From AP-15 sp963814805 (GTDB taxonomy: Bacteria; Pseudomonadota; Alphaproteobacteria; ATCC43930; CGMCC-115725), in assembly GCA_963814805.1 (NCBI GenBank), contig CAWFER010000007.1, forward strand, positions 186,001 through 250,000: a stretch of DNA of 64,000 nucleotides. Reading direction: 5' to 3'. The notes under the pieces are model-generated. The model was not told the DNA's origin. It did no database searches and saw only the letters and a list, made by a program, of their open reading frames with translations. The translations under genes were made by a program, and so were the position numbers. Within the stretch, counting starts at the first letter, position 1; every line of letters starts with the position of its first letter. Positions 37,218 to 46,317 of this stretch are shown one piece after another.

Positions 37218-38474
37218 TCAGGCTTTCTCCATCGGCGATCCGGCGCCGCCCAGGGCCGCGCCGCCGAGCACCGCGGCGGCGATGCTGGTCGGCAGCGGCC
37301 GCGGCCGCTCGAACCAGCCGATCAGCGGAAACAGGATCAGGAAATGGAGGAAATAATAGAAGGTCGCAATCCGCCCGATGGTCACGACAAAGCCTTCGGG
37401 CGGGTGAGCCCCGACATAGGCGAGCGCCACCACGTCGATCACCAGCAGCCAGAAGACCTTGTTGTAGACCGGGCGGAACCGGGCGCTGCGCACCGGCGAG
37501 GTATCGAGCCAGGGCAGCACGAACAGCACCAGGATCGACGAGAACAGCAGGGTGACGCCGAGCAGCTTGTCCGGCACCGAGCGCAGGATCGCGTAGAACG
37601 GCAGGAAATACCATTCGGGCACGATGTCGGGCGGCGTCAGCAGTGGGTTCGCCGGGATGTAGTTCTGCGGATTCATCAGGAAATTTGGCGCATAGAATAC
37701 AAAGAAGGCATAGATCAGCAGAAATATCGTCAATCCAAACAGGTCTTTGATCGTGTAGAACGGATGGAACGGGATCGAATCCTGCGGCCCTTTCATATCA
37801 ATCCCGAGCGGATTGTTCGAGCCGTGGGTGTGCAGGGCGATCATGTGCAGGCCCACGACGGCGACGATGACGAACGGCAACAAATAATGCAGCGCATAAA
37901 AGCGATGCAAGGTCGGATCGCCGATCGCAAAACCGCCCCACAGAAAGGTCACGATGTCGTGGCCAACCAATGGGATCGCCGAGAACAGATTGGTGATCAC
38001 GGTGGCGCCCCAGTAGCTCATCTGACCCCAGGGCAGCACATAACCCATAAAGGCGGTCGCCATCATCAGCAAGAGGATGATGACGCCGAGCATCCACACC
38101 AGTTCGCGCGGCCGCTTATAGGAGCCGTAATAGAGCCCGCGGAACAAGTGGATATAGACGATGGCGAAAAACATCGACGCGCCAGTGGCGTGGACATAGC
38201 GCATCAGCCAGCCGTAATTGACGTCGCGCATGATCCGTTCGACCGAGTCGAAGGCGAGCAGCGAACTCGGCGTGTATTGCATCGCCAGAAAAATGCCGGT
38301 GCCGATCATGACGATCAGCATGAAGCCGGCGAGCGAGCCGAAATTCCACCAGTAGCTGAGGTTGCGTGGGGTCGGATATTCGTAGAGCTCGTGCTCGACG
38401 ACGGCCATGAATGGCAGCCGATAATCGATCCAGCGGAGTATCCGGCGGCCCGCGCCGGGACGCGTATCGGCCAT
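37218..38474 (-). CDS. petB: Cytochrome b of the bc1 complex
   Basis: 418 residues with eight or nine hydrophobic helices. Haem-ligating histidines lie in 'WLMRYVHATGASMFFAIVYI' with 'HLFRGLYYG', and in 'YALHYLLPFVIVAVVGLHMI'. 'PEWYFLPFYAILRSVPDKLL' is the Qo-site PEWY motif. A GAGGG ribosome site sits just before ATG 38474. In alphaproteobacteria a Rieske gene (petA) normally precedes petB; here it is absent. Confidence 0.97.
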   Translation of the reverse strand: MADTRPGAGRRILRWIDYRLPFMAVVEHELYEYPTPRNLSYWWNFGSLAGFMLIVMIGTGIFLAMQYTPSSLLAFDSVERIMRDVNYGWLMRYVHATGASMFFAIVYIHLFRGLYYGSYKRPRELVWMLGVIILLLMMATAFMGYVLPWGQMSYWGATVITNLFSAIPLVGHDIVTFLWGGFAIGDPTLHRFYALHYLLPFVIVAVVGLHMIALHTHGSNNPLGIDMKGPQDSIPFHPFYTIKDLFGLTIFLLIYAFFVFYAPNFLMNPQNYIPANPLLTPPDIVPEWYFLPFYAILRSVPDKLLGVTLLFSSILVLFVLPWLDTSPVRSARFRPVYNKVFWLLVIDVVALAYVGAHPPEGFVVTIGRIATFYYFLHFLILFPLIGWFERPRPLPTSIAAAVLGGAALGGAGSPMEKA

Positions 38475-38483
38475 GCTGCCCTC

Positions 38484-38636
38484 CTAGCCGATCCTGATGG
38501 CGACATCGCTGGCGACAGCGGCGGCCGCCAAACCGGGACGCGCCGCCCTCTGGCCGCGAAGGCCGTGACGAGGCGCATCATAAGCCCCGCTCATGCGCTG
38601 CTGCGCGAGAATGTGCTGCTGGGCGTAATCGGCCAT
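38484..38636 (-). CDS. 50-aa ORF just upstream of petB, possible petA relic
   Basis: ATG 38636 to TAG 38484, ending nine bases before the petB ATG; its stop precedes the petB ribosome site. It is too short for a Rieske protein and lacks the CxHxGC and CPCHGS motifs. Its final residues, 'VASDVAIRIG', resemble the C-terminus of many Rieske proteins (SDTxIRIG-like), which suggests the remains of a deleted petA. It could equally be a chance frame. The rest of 38475-38825 holds no other gene and must contain the promoters of petBC and of the divergent trmL. Confidence 0.3.
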   Translation of the reverse strand: MADYAQQHILAQQRMSGAYDAPRHGLRGQRAARPGLAAAAVASDVAIRIG

Positions 38637-38825
38637 TCAAAATTCCTCTGCTGCGCGCCGGTTCGCCGGCTGCGACCGCCGCGCGAAGCTATACTGTTGA
38701 AGAAGGCGAACTATGCGACAGACTGCCGCAGAAATGGGCGGCAGAGGCGTGGTCGAGGAAATCGGTATGATAGATTTTTACCAGCCGAAGAACCCGTTTC
38801 TCGGGTGGTTTCATCGGGGATTAGA

Positions 38826-39283
38826 TTGCGCCTCGCCCTCTACGAGCCGGACATACCCCAGAATACCGGGGCGCTCATCCGGCTCGCCGCCTGCTTCGGG
38901 GTCGCCGTCGACCTGATCGAGCCTTGCGGATTTCTGTTCGAGGATCGTCGCCTGAAGCGCGCCGGGCTCGACTACGCAGCGCTGTGCCGGGTCACGCGCC
39001 ACCCCTCCTGGGCCGCCTTTCTGGCCGCGCGCGACCCGTCGTCGCGGTTGCTGCTGATGACCACGTCGGGCGAGGCCGCGCTGCACCGGTTCGGGTTTCG
39101 GCGCGACGACGCGATCCTGCTCGGCCGGGAAAGCGCCGGGCGCCGGCCGCGGTGCACGATGCCGCCGCGGCGCGGATCGCGATCCCGCTGCGCGCGCCCG
39201 CACGATCGCTCAACGTCGCGCTGGCCGGGGCAATCGCGCTCGCCGAAGCGCTGCGCCAGACCAATCAGTTGCCGGCGCGATGA
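38826..39283 (+). CDS. trmL: tRNA (cytidine(34)-2'-O)-methyltransferase (one frameshift)
   Basis: A SPOUT-fold methyltransferase for the wobble position of tRNA-Leu. It starts with 'LRLALYEPDIPQNTGALIRL', matching the family N-terminus; TTG 38826 is the likely start, with GTG 38805 an alternative. 'LLGRESAG' and 'IPLRAPARSLNVALAGAIAL' are the knot motifs, but they are in different frames, separated by a shift near 39140. Its TGA overlaps the hemF ATG. Beside petBC as in several alphaproteobacteria. Confidence 0.88.
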
Positions 39284-40153
39284 GCGAAGTCCGCCGCCGC
39301 CTTTCCGCCGGATCTCGAGCGCGCCGCGCGCGCCGACGCCTGGTTTGCCGTACTGCGCGACCGCATCTGCGCGGCGTTCGAGGCGATCGAGGACGAATAT
39401 GCCGCCGAACGCCCAGCGGAGGGTCCGGGCGGGCGGTTCGAGCGCACCCCGTGGCAGCGTCCGGGCGGCGGCGGCGGCGCCATCGCGGTGATGCGCGGCC
39501 GAGTGTTCGAAAAGGTCGGGGTCAACATCTCGACCGTGTCGGGGGAGTTTTCCCCCGAATTCCGCAACGACATCCCGGGCGCCGCCGCCGATCCGCGGTT
39601 TTGGGCGGCCGGGATTTCGCTGGTAGCACACCTGCGCTCGCCGCTGGTCCCGGCGGCGCATCTGAACACCCGGCACATCGTCACCAGCAAGGCCTGGTTC
39701 GGCGGCGGCGGCGACCTGACCCCGATCTATCCCGACGCCGAAGCGGAACGGGCGTTTCACGCCGCACTCGCCGCCGCCTGCGCCGGCTATGACCCCGATT
39801 GCTACGCCCGCTTCAAGAAATGGTGCGACGAATATTTCTTCTTGCCGCACCGCGGCGAGGCGCGCGGCGCCGGCGGGATATTCTTCGATTATCTCGACAG
39901 CGGCGACTGGGAGCGCGATTTCGGCTTTGTCCGCGCTGTCGGCGAGGCGTTTCTCGAAACCTATCCGGCGATCGTGCGCCCGCGCATGCGCCTGCCGTGG
40001 ACCGCCGAGCACCGGCGCCATCAGCTGGTCCGCCGCGGCCGCTACGTCGAGTTCAACCTGCTCTACGACCGCGGCACCCGGTTCGGGCTGAAGACCGGCG
40101 GCAATGTCGAGGCGATCCTGATGTCCCTGCCGCCCGAAGCGGCCTGGCCTTGA
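39280..40153 (+). CDS. hemF: Oxygen-dependent coproporphyrinogen III oxidase (one frameshift)
   Basis: Converts coproporphyrinogen III to protoporphyrinogen IX with O2, in haem synthesis. The body is unmistakable: 'MRGRVFEKVGVNISTVSGEF', 'WFGGGGDLTPIYPDAEAERA', 'HRGEARGAGGIFFDYLDSGD' and 'GRYVEFNLLYDRGTRFGLKT'. The first residues read MSEVRRR; one extra T near 39310 then hides 'LPPDLERAARADAWFAVLRD'. It ends 'MSLPPEAAWP', the normal short alphaproteobacterial C-terminus. ATG 39280 overlaps trmL. It implies aerobic growth. Confidence 0.93.
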
Positions 40154-40212
40154 GCTTTGTCGAAACCCCGGCTCGGAACACCACAGCCGCCGGCGACGTT
40201 GGCCTGGTCGTT

Positions 40213-40578
40213 ATGGCCACTGCAAACATCGCCGATCGCGCCGGGCTCGAGCGGATTTATCCGGCCGACGCCTTTGCCAGCGACGCCGCCCAGAACGACA
40301 ACCTCGCCGCCGGGCTCGAGCGCGGGGTGCGGGTGCTGTCCGCGCCCGATGCGGGCGGCGCGTTCGGGGTGGAGCGGGCGACCCGGCAGGTCGGGGAGGC
40401 GCCGGCGGCGAGCTTTCTAATCCCGCGCCGACGCCAAGCCGCATCGGGCGACCCCGACCCACAGGCTGGCTACGCGGAATTTCTGACCGATGTGGTCGAG
40501 GCGGCGCGGCGGTTCGGCTTCGAGGCCAAAGACACGCCCGGCCGAGGCGACCCGCGTATCCGCGGTTTGCGCCAGTAG
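40213..40578 (+). CDS. Hypothetical protein downstream of hemF
   Basis: 121 residues with no family I recognise. The sequence is soluble and mixed ('RAGLERIYPADAFASDAAQN', 'FLTDVVEAARRFGFEAKDTP'). There is no signal peptide, no membrane helix and no cysteines. The ATG is 59 bases after the hemF stop; an in-frame TTG overlapping that stop would make it 21 residues longer. It converges on the Tim44-like gene with 26 bases between the stops. Confidence 0.5.
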   Translation: MATANIADRAGLERIYPADAFASDAAQNDNLAAGLERGVRVLSAPDAGGAFGVERATRQVGEAPAASFLIPRRRQAASGDPDPQAGYAEFLTDVVEAARRFGFEAKDTPGRGDPRIRGLRQ

Positions 40579-40604
40579 CTATCGCTCCGGCCGCAGCTTC
40601 GGGG

Positions 40605-41526
40605 TCAGACCTGTTGGATCGCCGAGAGCAGCCAGGCGCCGCCGCGCGGGCGCAGGAAGGTCCAGATTTCCTCGGCCTCGACCGGCGCCTGAGGATCGCC
40701 GCCGACGATTGCGTCGGGGTCTCCGCCCGAGGCGCCGAGGCGGACCACATAATCGATCGCCCGCCAGCGCAGGAACGCCGTCGCGAACTGCCGGTCGCGC
40801 TCCTCCCAGCTCTCGGTCAGCTCGGCGGCAGAGAGCCGCACATTGGCGACCACGTTGCGCACGCCCCGGCCGGTGTTGCGGGACAGCTCCTCGGTGAACC
40901 AGCTCAGCATTTCCGGCGTCATCAAGGGCCGCAGGCGGGCCGGATCGCCGGCGCTCCAGGCCTCCTGGATGGCCGCATGCAGCCGTTGAAACGCTTGCAG
41001 ATCGGCGTCGGCGAGGTTGACGTCGCGGCCCCGATCGCGGCTGGTCGGCGCCCCGGCGGCTCCCGCTGAGCGGGCCCCGAACGGCGATCGGCGGGGCCAG
41101 CCCGGGGCTCCGGAGGCGCCACGGAACAGGCGCAGCCCGAGCCAGACGAGCCCGCCGATGATCACAATCCATACCAGGACCCCGATGGCCGAGCCCGCGC
41201 CGCCGGCGCGCCCGAACAGCCACGAGCCGAAGAGCCCGCCCGCGAGCCCGGTCATGAACGGATGACGCTGCAGCACGCCGCCGCCGAGAGCTCGACCCCG
41301 GAGCAAAGCCGGGACGCCCCGGCGTTGGCGGCTGCGCCGGCAGACCGCGGCTCAGCGGCTGGCCACCGTTGTATTCCCAGCTCCGCGCGCCCCGGCTGCC
41401 AATGCTCGACGGGCGGCCGCCAAAGGAGGCGCCGGCGCGAGCCTCGGCGATGGCCGGGGCCAGCGCCAGAAACGCGCTGCAACACAGCGCCAGGATAACC
41501 CGCCAGTTCAGCTCGGGTCTCGCCAT
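40605..41526 (-). CDS. Tim44-like domain protein (frameshifted)
   Basis: About 305 residues. Signal segment ('ILALCCSAFLALAPAIAEAR'), a Gly/Ser/Arg-rich low-complexity linker ('ASFGGRPSSIGSRGARSWEY'), a short Gly-rich hydrophobic part ('HPFMTGLAGGLFGSWLFG' and 'IGVLVWIVIIGGLVWLGLRL'), then a Tim44/MBA1-like domain ('FQRLHAAIQEAWSAGDPARL', 'RAIDYVVRLG'). Alphaproteobacterial relatives include TimA, tied to membrane protein complexes. A shift near 41295 breaks the linker; I start it at ATG 41526. Confidence 0.8.
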
Positions 41527-41602
41527 GGTCCCGTCCGCGCCCGGATGCCAAGGATCGCCGCGCCACTCGATATGGTAGAGGCCCCGCGCGGCGAAAGGCG
41601 TC

Positions 41603-41650
41603 GGCCGCAAAATCGCCCGGCCGCAAAATCGCCCGACGGCAAAATCGCCG
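41603..41650. repeat. 16-bp tandem repeat, three copies
   Basis: GGCCGCAAAATCGCCC at 41603-41618 and 41619-41634 are identical; the third copy at 41635-41650 differs at three positions (GACGGCAAAATCGCCG). The array sits between the divergent Tim44-like and hsp20 genes, about 170 bases before the hsp20 start, and contains the repeated core GCAAAATCGC. It could be a protein-binding array. Confidence 0.85.
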
Positions 41651-41706
41651 GCGCCGGCTGCAGCGCCCAGCCCTGGCGCGAGGCGCCTCCGCGTGAGGGG
41701 CCTTTG

Positions 41707-41738
41707 CTTGATCGGGCGATGCTCTCAACCCAAATAAT
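41707..41738 (+). promoter_or_regulatory. Possible heat-shock (RpoH-type) promoter of hsp20
   Basis: CTTGAT at 41707-41712 is followed after 17 bases by CCAAATAAT at 41730-41738. This resembles the alphaproteobacterial RpoH pattern (CTTGA, then a C-rich/AT-rich -10) and lies about 80 bases before the hsp20 ATG. Match by eye only. Confidence 0.35.
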
Positions 41739-41818
41739 ACGTGTGGAAATAACCTGCGCCGCCGGACGCCGCATGCGGGCCCGGGGCGCTTTCTCGCTCA
41801 CCGACGAGGAGATGAGGG

Positions 41819-42265
41819 ATGTCGAGGCTGTCGCTGTTCAACTCGCCGCTGCTGTTGGGCTTCGACCATTTCGAGCGCGCGCTCGACCGGGTCAGCAAGA
41901 TCTCGAGCGACGGATATCCGCCCTACAACATCGAGCAGCTCGGCGAGAACGCGCTGCGCATCACGCTCGCGGTCGCGGGCTTCACGATGGACGACCTCGG
42001 CATCACGATCGAGGACAACCAGCTCGTGGTCCGCGGCCGGCAAGGCGACGAGGCTGAGCGGGTCTACCTGCACCGCGGCATCGCCGCGCGGCAGTTTCAG
42101 CGCTCTTTTGTCCTGGCCGAGGGGATCGAGGTCAGCGGGGCCTGGCTCGACAACGGGCTGCTCCACATCGACCTCGTTCGTCCCGAGGTCGAGGCGAAAG
42201 TGCGTACGGTCGAGATCAAAGGCGCCGCCTCCGGCCAGAGCCCGGCGCCGCGCCCGCGCGGATAA
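41819..42265 (+). CDS. Hsp20/alpha-crystallin family small heat-shock protein
   Basis: 148 residues of the IbpA type. N-terminal 'FNSPLLLGFDHFERALDRVS', then an alpha-crystallin domain ('PPYNIEQLGENALRITLAVA', 'VVRGRQGDEAERVYLHRGIA', 'LDNGLLHIDLVRP'). It holds unfolding proteins for refolding by other chaperones. GATGAGG lies just before ATG 41819. The following DUF1150 gene is a usual partner in alphaproteobacteria. Confidence 0.93.
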   Translation: MSRLSLFNSPLLLGFDHFERALDRVSKISSDGYPPYNIEQLGENALRITLAVAGFTMDDLGITIEDNQLVVRGRQGDEAERVYLHRGIAARQFQRSFVLAEGIEVSGAWLDNGLLHIDLVRPEVEAKVRTVEIKGAASGQSPAPRPRG

Positions 42266-42306
42266 TTCGGCTGCGGCGCAAACTGGGTTGGAGGGAAAGG
42301 GATCAG

Positions 42307-42522
42307 ATGGACAATATCGAACGGATACGGCACATGTCGGCGCGCGATCTGGCGCTGTTTGGCATGCAGGATTTGGCCTACATCAAGACGGTGATGGTCG
42401 ATGGCGCGACCGGGTACGCAGTCCATGCCGCGGACGGCACGCAGATTGCGATGCTGCCCGATCGCGACGTCGCCTTCGCGACGGTCCGGCAGCACGATCT
42501 CGAACCGGTAAGCGTGCACTGA
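42307..42522 (+). CDS. DUF1150 family protein
   Basis: 71 residues. 'SARDLALFGMQDLAYIKTVM' is the family signature; the rest ends 'AFATVRQHDLEPVSVH'. GGAGG lies ten bases before the ATG. DUF1150 genes follow hsp20 in many alphaproteobacteria, which implies shared heat-shock control, but their function is not known. Confidence 0.9.
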   Translation: MDNIERIRHMSARDLALFGMQDLAYIKTVMVDGATGYAVHAADGTQIAMLPDRDVAFATVRQHDLEPVSVH

Positions 42523-42551
42523 AGAGCGCGCACTGAAGACCAGGCGCGGGA

Positions 42552-43016
42552 TCAGGCGGCGGCGCTGGCGGTGAAGTCGGTCAACAGCGCGTACAGCGCG
42601 TCGGCGCTGTCGGTGCCGCGAAGCTTGTCGCAAATGGCGCGGTCGCGCAGCAGCCGCGAGACCCGGGCGAGCGCCTTCAAATGGTCGGCGCCGGCGGCTT
42701 CCGGAGCCAGCAGCAGAAAGATCAGATCGACCGGTTGGTCGTCGATCGCCTCGAACGGGATCGGCCGCTCCAGCCGGGCAAAGATGCCGTAGAGCTTGTC
42801 GAGGCCCGGCAGCTTGCCATGCGGGATGCCGATGCCCATCCCGATCCCGGTGGTGCCGAGCCGCTCGCGCTCGGTCAAGACATCATAGATTGTCCGCTCG
42901 TTCACTCCGGTGGTCGCCGCCGCGCGTTTGGCGAGTTCCTGGAGGGCTTGCCGCTTGTTGGCCACGCGCAGCTGGGCCACCACGCTCTGCGGCGTGATCA
43001 GGTCAGCGATCTCCAT
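42552..43016 (-). CDS. ptsN: PTS IIA-like nitrogen-regulatory protein
   Basis: 154 residues, EIIA-Ntr. Phosphorylated on the His in 'GIGIPHGKLPGLDKLYGIFA'. It regulates potassium uptake, nitrogen and carbon metabolism in Proteobacteria. 'LLLAPEAAGADHLKALARVS' holds the second conserved His. It is the last gene in the rpoN-hpf-ptsN order. The start overlaps the extended 3' end of the hpf frame. Confidence 0.94.
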   Translation of the reverse strand: MEIADLITPQSVVAQLRVANKRQALQELAKRAAATTGVNERTIYDVLTERERLGTTGIGMGIGIPHGKLPGLDKLYGIFARLERPIPFEAIDDQPVDLIFLLLAPEAAGADHLKALARVSRLLRDRAICDKLRGTDSADALYALLTDFTASAAA

Positions 43017-43804
43017 GGCTCGGCCGGCGGTACCGGAGACGCCGTCAGTACGCGTGCGAACCGCGACCGGCGGGCTCGCGCCCGAGCCGCGAATGCGCCG
43101 AGACGGTCCAATTCGCGATTCCAGTTTGATCGCCGAAGCTGCGCCGATCGCCGGAGAGAAAGGATTCGGCCATCAGGGAGCCGCCGGCGCCAAGACCTGC
43201 TCCCGCCGCGCGCGGGTCGAAGCTCGGGATCGATCCAACCGATATTGCCGTCGGCGCGCCGGTAGACGAGGTTGAGCTCGCCGTGCGAGCGGTTGCGGAA
43301 CAGCAACACCGGCGCATCGGCGAGATCCATACGCATTGCCGCCTCGCCGACGGTCAGGCGGGGCACCTCGGTGCTAATTTCGGCGATGACCGCAGGCCCG
43401 CCGGCGGGATCCTCCTCGTCGGCGTCCGCCGTCTCCGGCGCCAAGACGTAGGTTCGCGCGCGCTCCAGGGCCTCGGCCGGTTCACCCTCGCGAAGGCTGG
43501 CGGCCTTGGCGTGATGGTCGCGCAGACGCCGCTTGTAGCGCCGCAGCTGCTTGGCCAGCCGCTCGGCCGCGGCGTCGAATGCGGTGTAGGCCTCGCCGAC
43601 CGCGGCGCCGGCATTGACGACGATCCCGCGCCCGACATGGAGAGCGATGTCGACCCGGGTCAGATGCGCCTCCTTCGACAAGACGACATGGGCTTCGATC
43701 GCGGTCTTGAAATACCGGTCGAGGATCGAACCAAGGCTCGCCTCGACATGCGCGCGCAGCGCTGCGCCGATATCGATGTGCTGGCCGGTGAGGGTCAACT
43801 GCAT
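42998..43804 (-). CDS. hpf: Ribosome hibernation promoting factor, long form
   Basis: S30AE-family protein that dimerises ribosomes in stationary phase. 'MQLTLTGQHIDIGAALRAHV' starts the N-terminal domain; the C-terminal dimerisation domain ends 'HGELNLVYRRADGNIGWIDP'. I use ATG 43804, which follows GGAAGG; GTG 43825 is possible. The long form should stop within a few residues of WIDP at about 43225. Here the frame runs on for about 75 Arg-rich residues into the ptsN start, so the real stop was probably lost to a base error. The annotated end follows the sequence as given. Confidence 0.85.
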   Translation of the reverse strand: MQLTLTGQHIDIGAALRAHVEASLGSILDRYFKTAIEAHVVLSKEAHLTRVDIALHVGRGIVVNAGAAVGEAYTAFDAAAERLAKQLRRYKRRLRDHHAKAASLREGEPAEALERARTYVLAPETADADEEDPAGGPAVIAEISTEVPRLTVGEAAMRMDLADAPVLLFRNRSHGELNLVYRRADGNIGWIDPELRPARGGSRSWRRRLPDGRILSLRRSAQLRRSNWNRELDRLGAFAARARARRSRFARVLTASPVPPAEPWRSLT

Positions 43805-43918
43805 GAATTGATTTGCCCTTCCCACTCGTAACCGGGAGCCGTCGCGTACTCCCGCTGTTCGGAATCGGGCCCCTATGCGAAATTGGGAATGACCTTGGAT
43901 GCGATCAAGCAGACCACG

Positions 43919-45458
43919 CTAGGCGTCCCCGGTCACCGCGTCAACAGCAGCGGGGCGGCTGACTAGCGCCAGCAGCTTGTCGCGACGGCGCTGCACCGAG
44001 GACGGAATGCGCATCGCCTCGCGGTATTTGGCGACCGTGCGCCGGGCGATATCGACGCCGTCGCGCTGCAGCAGCTCGACAATGCGCTCATCCGACAAAG
44101 TGGCCGCGGCCGGCTCGCGATCGATCAGCCCGCGGATCAGATGGCGCACCGCCTCCGCCGAATGGGCCTCGCCGCCGCTCGAAGCGGGGATCGACGAGGT
44201 AAAGAAATACTTGAGCTCATAGACCCCGCGCGGCGTCGCCATGTGCTTGTTGCTGGTCACCCGGCTGACCGTGCTTTCGTGCATGCCGATCGCTTCGGCG
44301 ATGTCGCGCAGGATCAACGGCCGCAAGGACTGCACCCCGCGGCGAAAGAACCCGTCCTGCTGGCGGACGATCTCGGCCGCGACCTTGAGAATCGTGGTCG
44401 CCCGTTGGTGCAGCGACTTGACCAGCCAGTTCGCCGCCTGCAGCCGGTCGGTCAGATAATCCTTTTCGGCCTTGTTGCGCGCCGCCCGGCTGACCTGGGC
44501 ATGGTATTTGTTGTTGACCAGCACCCGCGGCAGGGTGTCGCCATTAAGCTCGACGATCCACCCGCTCTCGGGGTGCGCCCGCATCAGGATGTCCGGCACC
44601 ACCGGCTGCGCCAGCGGCGGGTCGAAGGCGAGGCCGGGGCGCGGGTCGAGCGATTTGATCTCGGCGATCATCCCGGCCACGTCTTCGGCATCGACCTGGC
44701 ACACGCGCATCAGCGCGGCGATATTGCGCGTGGCCAGCAACGGCAGATTGTCGAGCAGGGTCTGCATTGCCGGATCGAGCCGGTTGCGATCGTGCAGCTG
44801 GAGCGCCAGGCATTCCGGCAGGTCGCGGGCGAAAACGCCGGCGGGATCAAACTGCTGGAGCCTGGCCAGAACCGCCTCGACCCGGGCCAGTTCGCATCCG
44901 AGCAGCAGCGCCACTGCCGTCGAGCGCGCCGCGCAGATAGCCGGTTTCATCGAGCAGGTCGAGCAGGTGCAGCGCGATCAGCTGGTCGCCCTGCTCGACG
45001 AGATCGGTCCCGATCTGCTCGATCACGTGCTCGCGCAAGGTGCGCGGCCGGGCCGCGGTCTGTTCGAAGCCGGGGCGGTCCTCGCTGCCCTGCGCGCCGT
45101 TGCGGCTGTGCCAGGCCTGCGGCTCGCCGCCGAAATCGACCGACCCGTCGCCCTCGGCGCCGGCCTCGGCACGCCAATGCTCGGCCGCATCGGGAGCAAA
45201 ATCGTTCTGTAAGGTCTCGGGCAGCGCCGCCGGGACGATTTCCTCGGCGACGGCCGGGGCGGCCGCGGGCGACGCCTCCTCGGCAATTGGCTCGCGCCGT
45301 TCGAGCAACGGGTTCTGCTGGATCTCGGCGTCGACGAAATCGGTCAGCTCGAGGTTGGAGAGCTGCAGCATCTTGATCGCCTGCTGCAGCTGCGGCGTCA
45401 TCACCAACGCCTGCGACTGGCGCAGCTCAAGCCGCTGGGAAAAACCCATCCTGTTCAC
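43919..45458 (-). CDS. rpoN: RNA polymerase sigma-54 factor (one frameshift)
   Basis: About 512 residues. The N-terminal activator-contact region 'MGFSQRLELRQSQALVMTPQ' with QLQQAIKMLQLSN is classic, then an acidic linker, the core-binding domain ('LQQFDPAGVFARDLPECLAL') and the DNA-binding part with the RpoN box 'ARRTVAKYREAM'. One shift near 44920, between 'LLDETGYLRGALDGSG' and 'ALLLGCELARVEAVLARL', splits the gene. Sigma-54 drives nitrogen and other enhancer-dependent genes. Downstream of lptB and upstream of hpf. Confidence 0.95.
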
Positions 45459-45480
45459 ATCACGCTCCGCTCGGAGCGGC

Positions 45481-46317
45481 TTATAGGCTAAACCGTTCGC
45501 CCAGGAAAACCCGTCTTACGTCGGCGTCGGCGACGATTGCGGCGGGATCTCCTTCCATCAGCACCTGACCGGCATGGAGTATATACGCGCGGTCGACGAT
45601 TTCAAGCGTCTCGCGCACGTTGTGGTCGGTAATCAACACGCCGATCCCGCGATCCTTGAGATGGCCGATCAGATCGCGGATGTCGCCGACCGCGATCGGG
45701 TCGATGCCGGCGAGCGGCTCGTCGAGCAGCACGAAATGGGGCTGGGTCGCCAATGCCCGGGCGATCTCGCAGCGGCGGCGCTCGCCGCCCGAGAGCGCCA
45801 TCGCCGGGGCGCGGCGCAAATGGGTGATCGAAAACTCAGCCAGCAGCGAATTGAGCATCGCCTCGCGCCGCTCCGCATCGGGCTCGACCACCTCGAGGAT
45901 CGCGCGGATGTTCTGCTCGACGGTAAGGCCGCGGAAGATCGAGGCCTCCTGCGGCAGGTAGCCGATGCCGCGTCGGGCGCGACGGTACATCGGCAGATCG
46001 GTGATGTCCTGGCCGTCGAGGCTGACCACCCCGGTATCGGCGGCGATCAGCCCGGTGATGATATAAAAGCAGGTGGTCTTGCCGGCCCCGTTGGGCCCGA
46101 GCAACCCAACCGCCTCGCCGCGCTGGACCGACACGTTGACGCCGCGCAGCACCGGACGCCGCTTGAAGCTCTTGCCGAGCCCGTGTCCCTGCAGCCCGCG
46201 CTCGGCAACGCCGCGCCCGCGCGCGGCGCGGTTGTCGGCGACCAGCCGCGGCCGCTGGTCGTCGGCAGCGGCGGCGTCGAGGCTGGCGGAGCGCCGCGGC
46301 CTTTCGGTCGCGCTCAT
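45481..46317 (-). CDS. lptB: LPS export ABC transporter ATPase LptB
   Basis: 278 residues, cytoplasmic ATPase of the LptB2FG machine that extracts LPS from the inner membrane. Walker A 'GLLGPNGAGKTTCFY', signature 'LSGGERRRCEIARAL', Walker B 'FVLLDEPLAGIDPIAV' and the H-loop 'ITDHNVRETLEIVDRAYILH' are all intact. It has an N-terminal extension of about 45 polar residues. Start ATG overlaps the lptA stop. Confidence 0.97.
   Translation of the reverse strand: MSATERPRRSASLDAAAADDQRPRLVADNRAARGRGVAERGLQGHGLGKSFKRRPVLRGVNVSVQRGEAVGLLGPNGAGKTTCFYIITGLIAADTGVVSLDGQDITDLPMYRRARRGIGYLPQEASIFRGLTVEQNIRAILEVVEPDAERREAMLNSLLAEFSITHLRRAPAMALSGGERRRCEIARALATQPHFVLLDEPLAGIDPIAVGDIRDLIGHLKDRGIGVLITDHNVRETLEIVDRAYILHAGQVLMEGDPAAIVADADVRRVFLGERFSL

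Noticed and set aside
38315..38581. 88-codon minus-strand frame across the petB start
   Set aside because: It is an alternative frame of petB and its leader with no protein-like features.
37215..39491. A 758-codon open frame on the plus strand opposite petB
   Set aside because: It is the antisense shadow of petB in GC-rich DNA; only its last part overlaps the real trmL frame.
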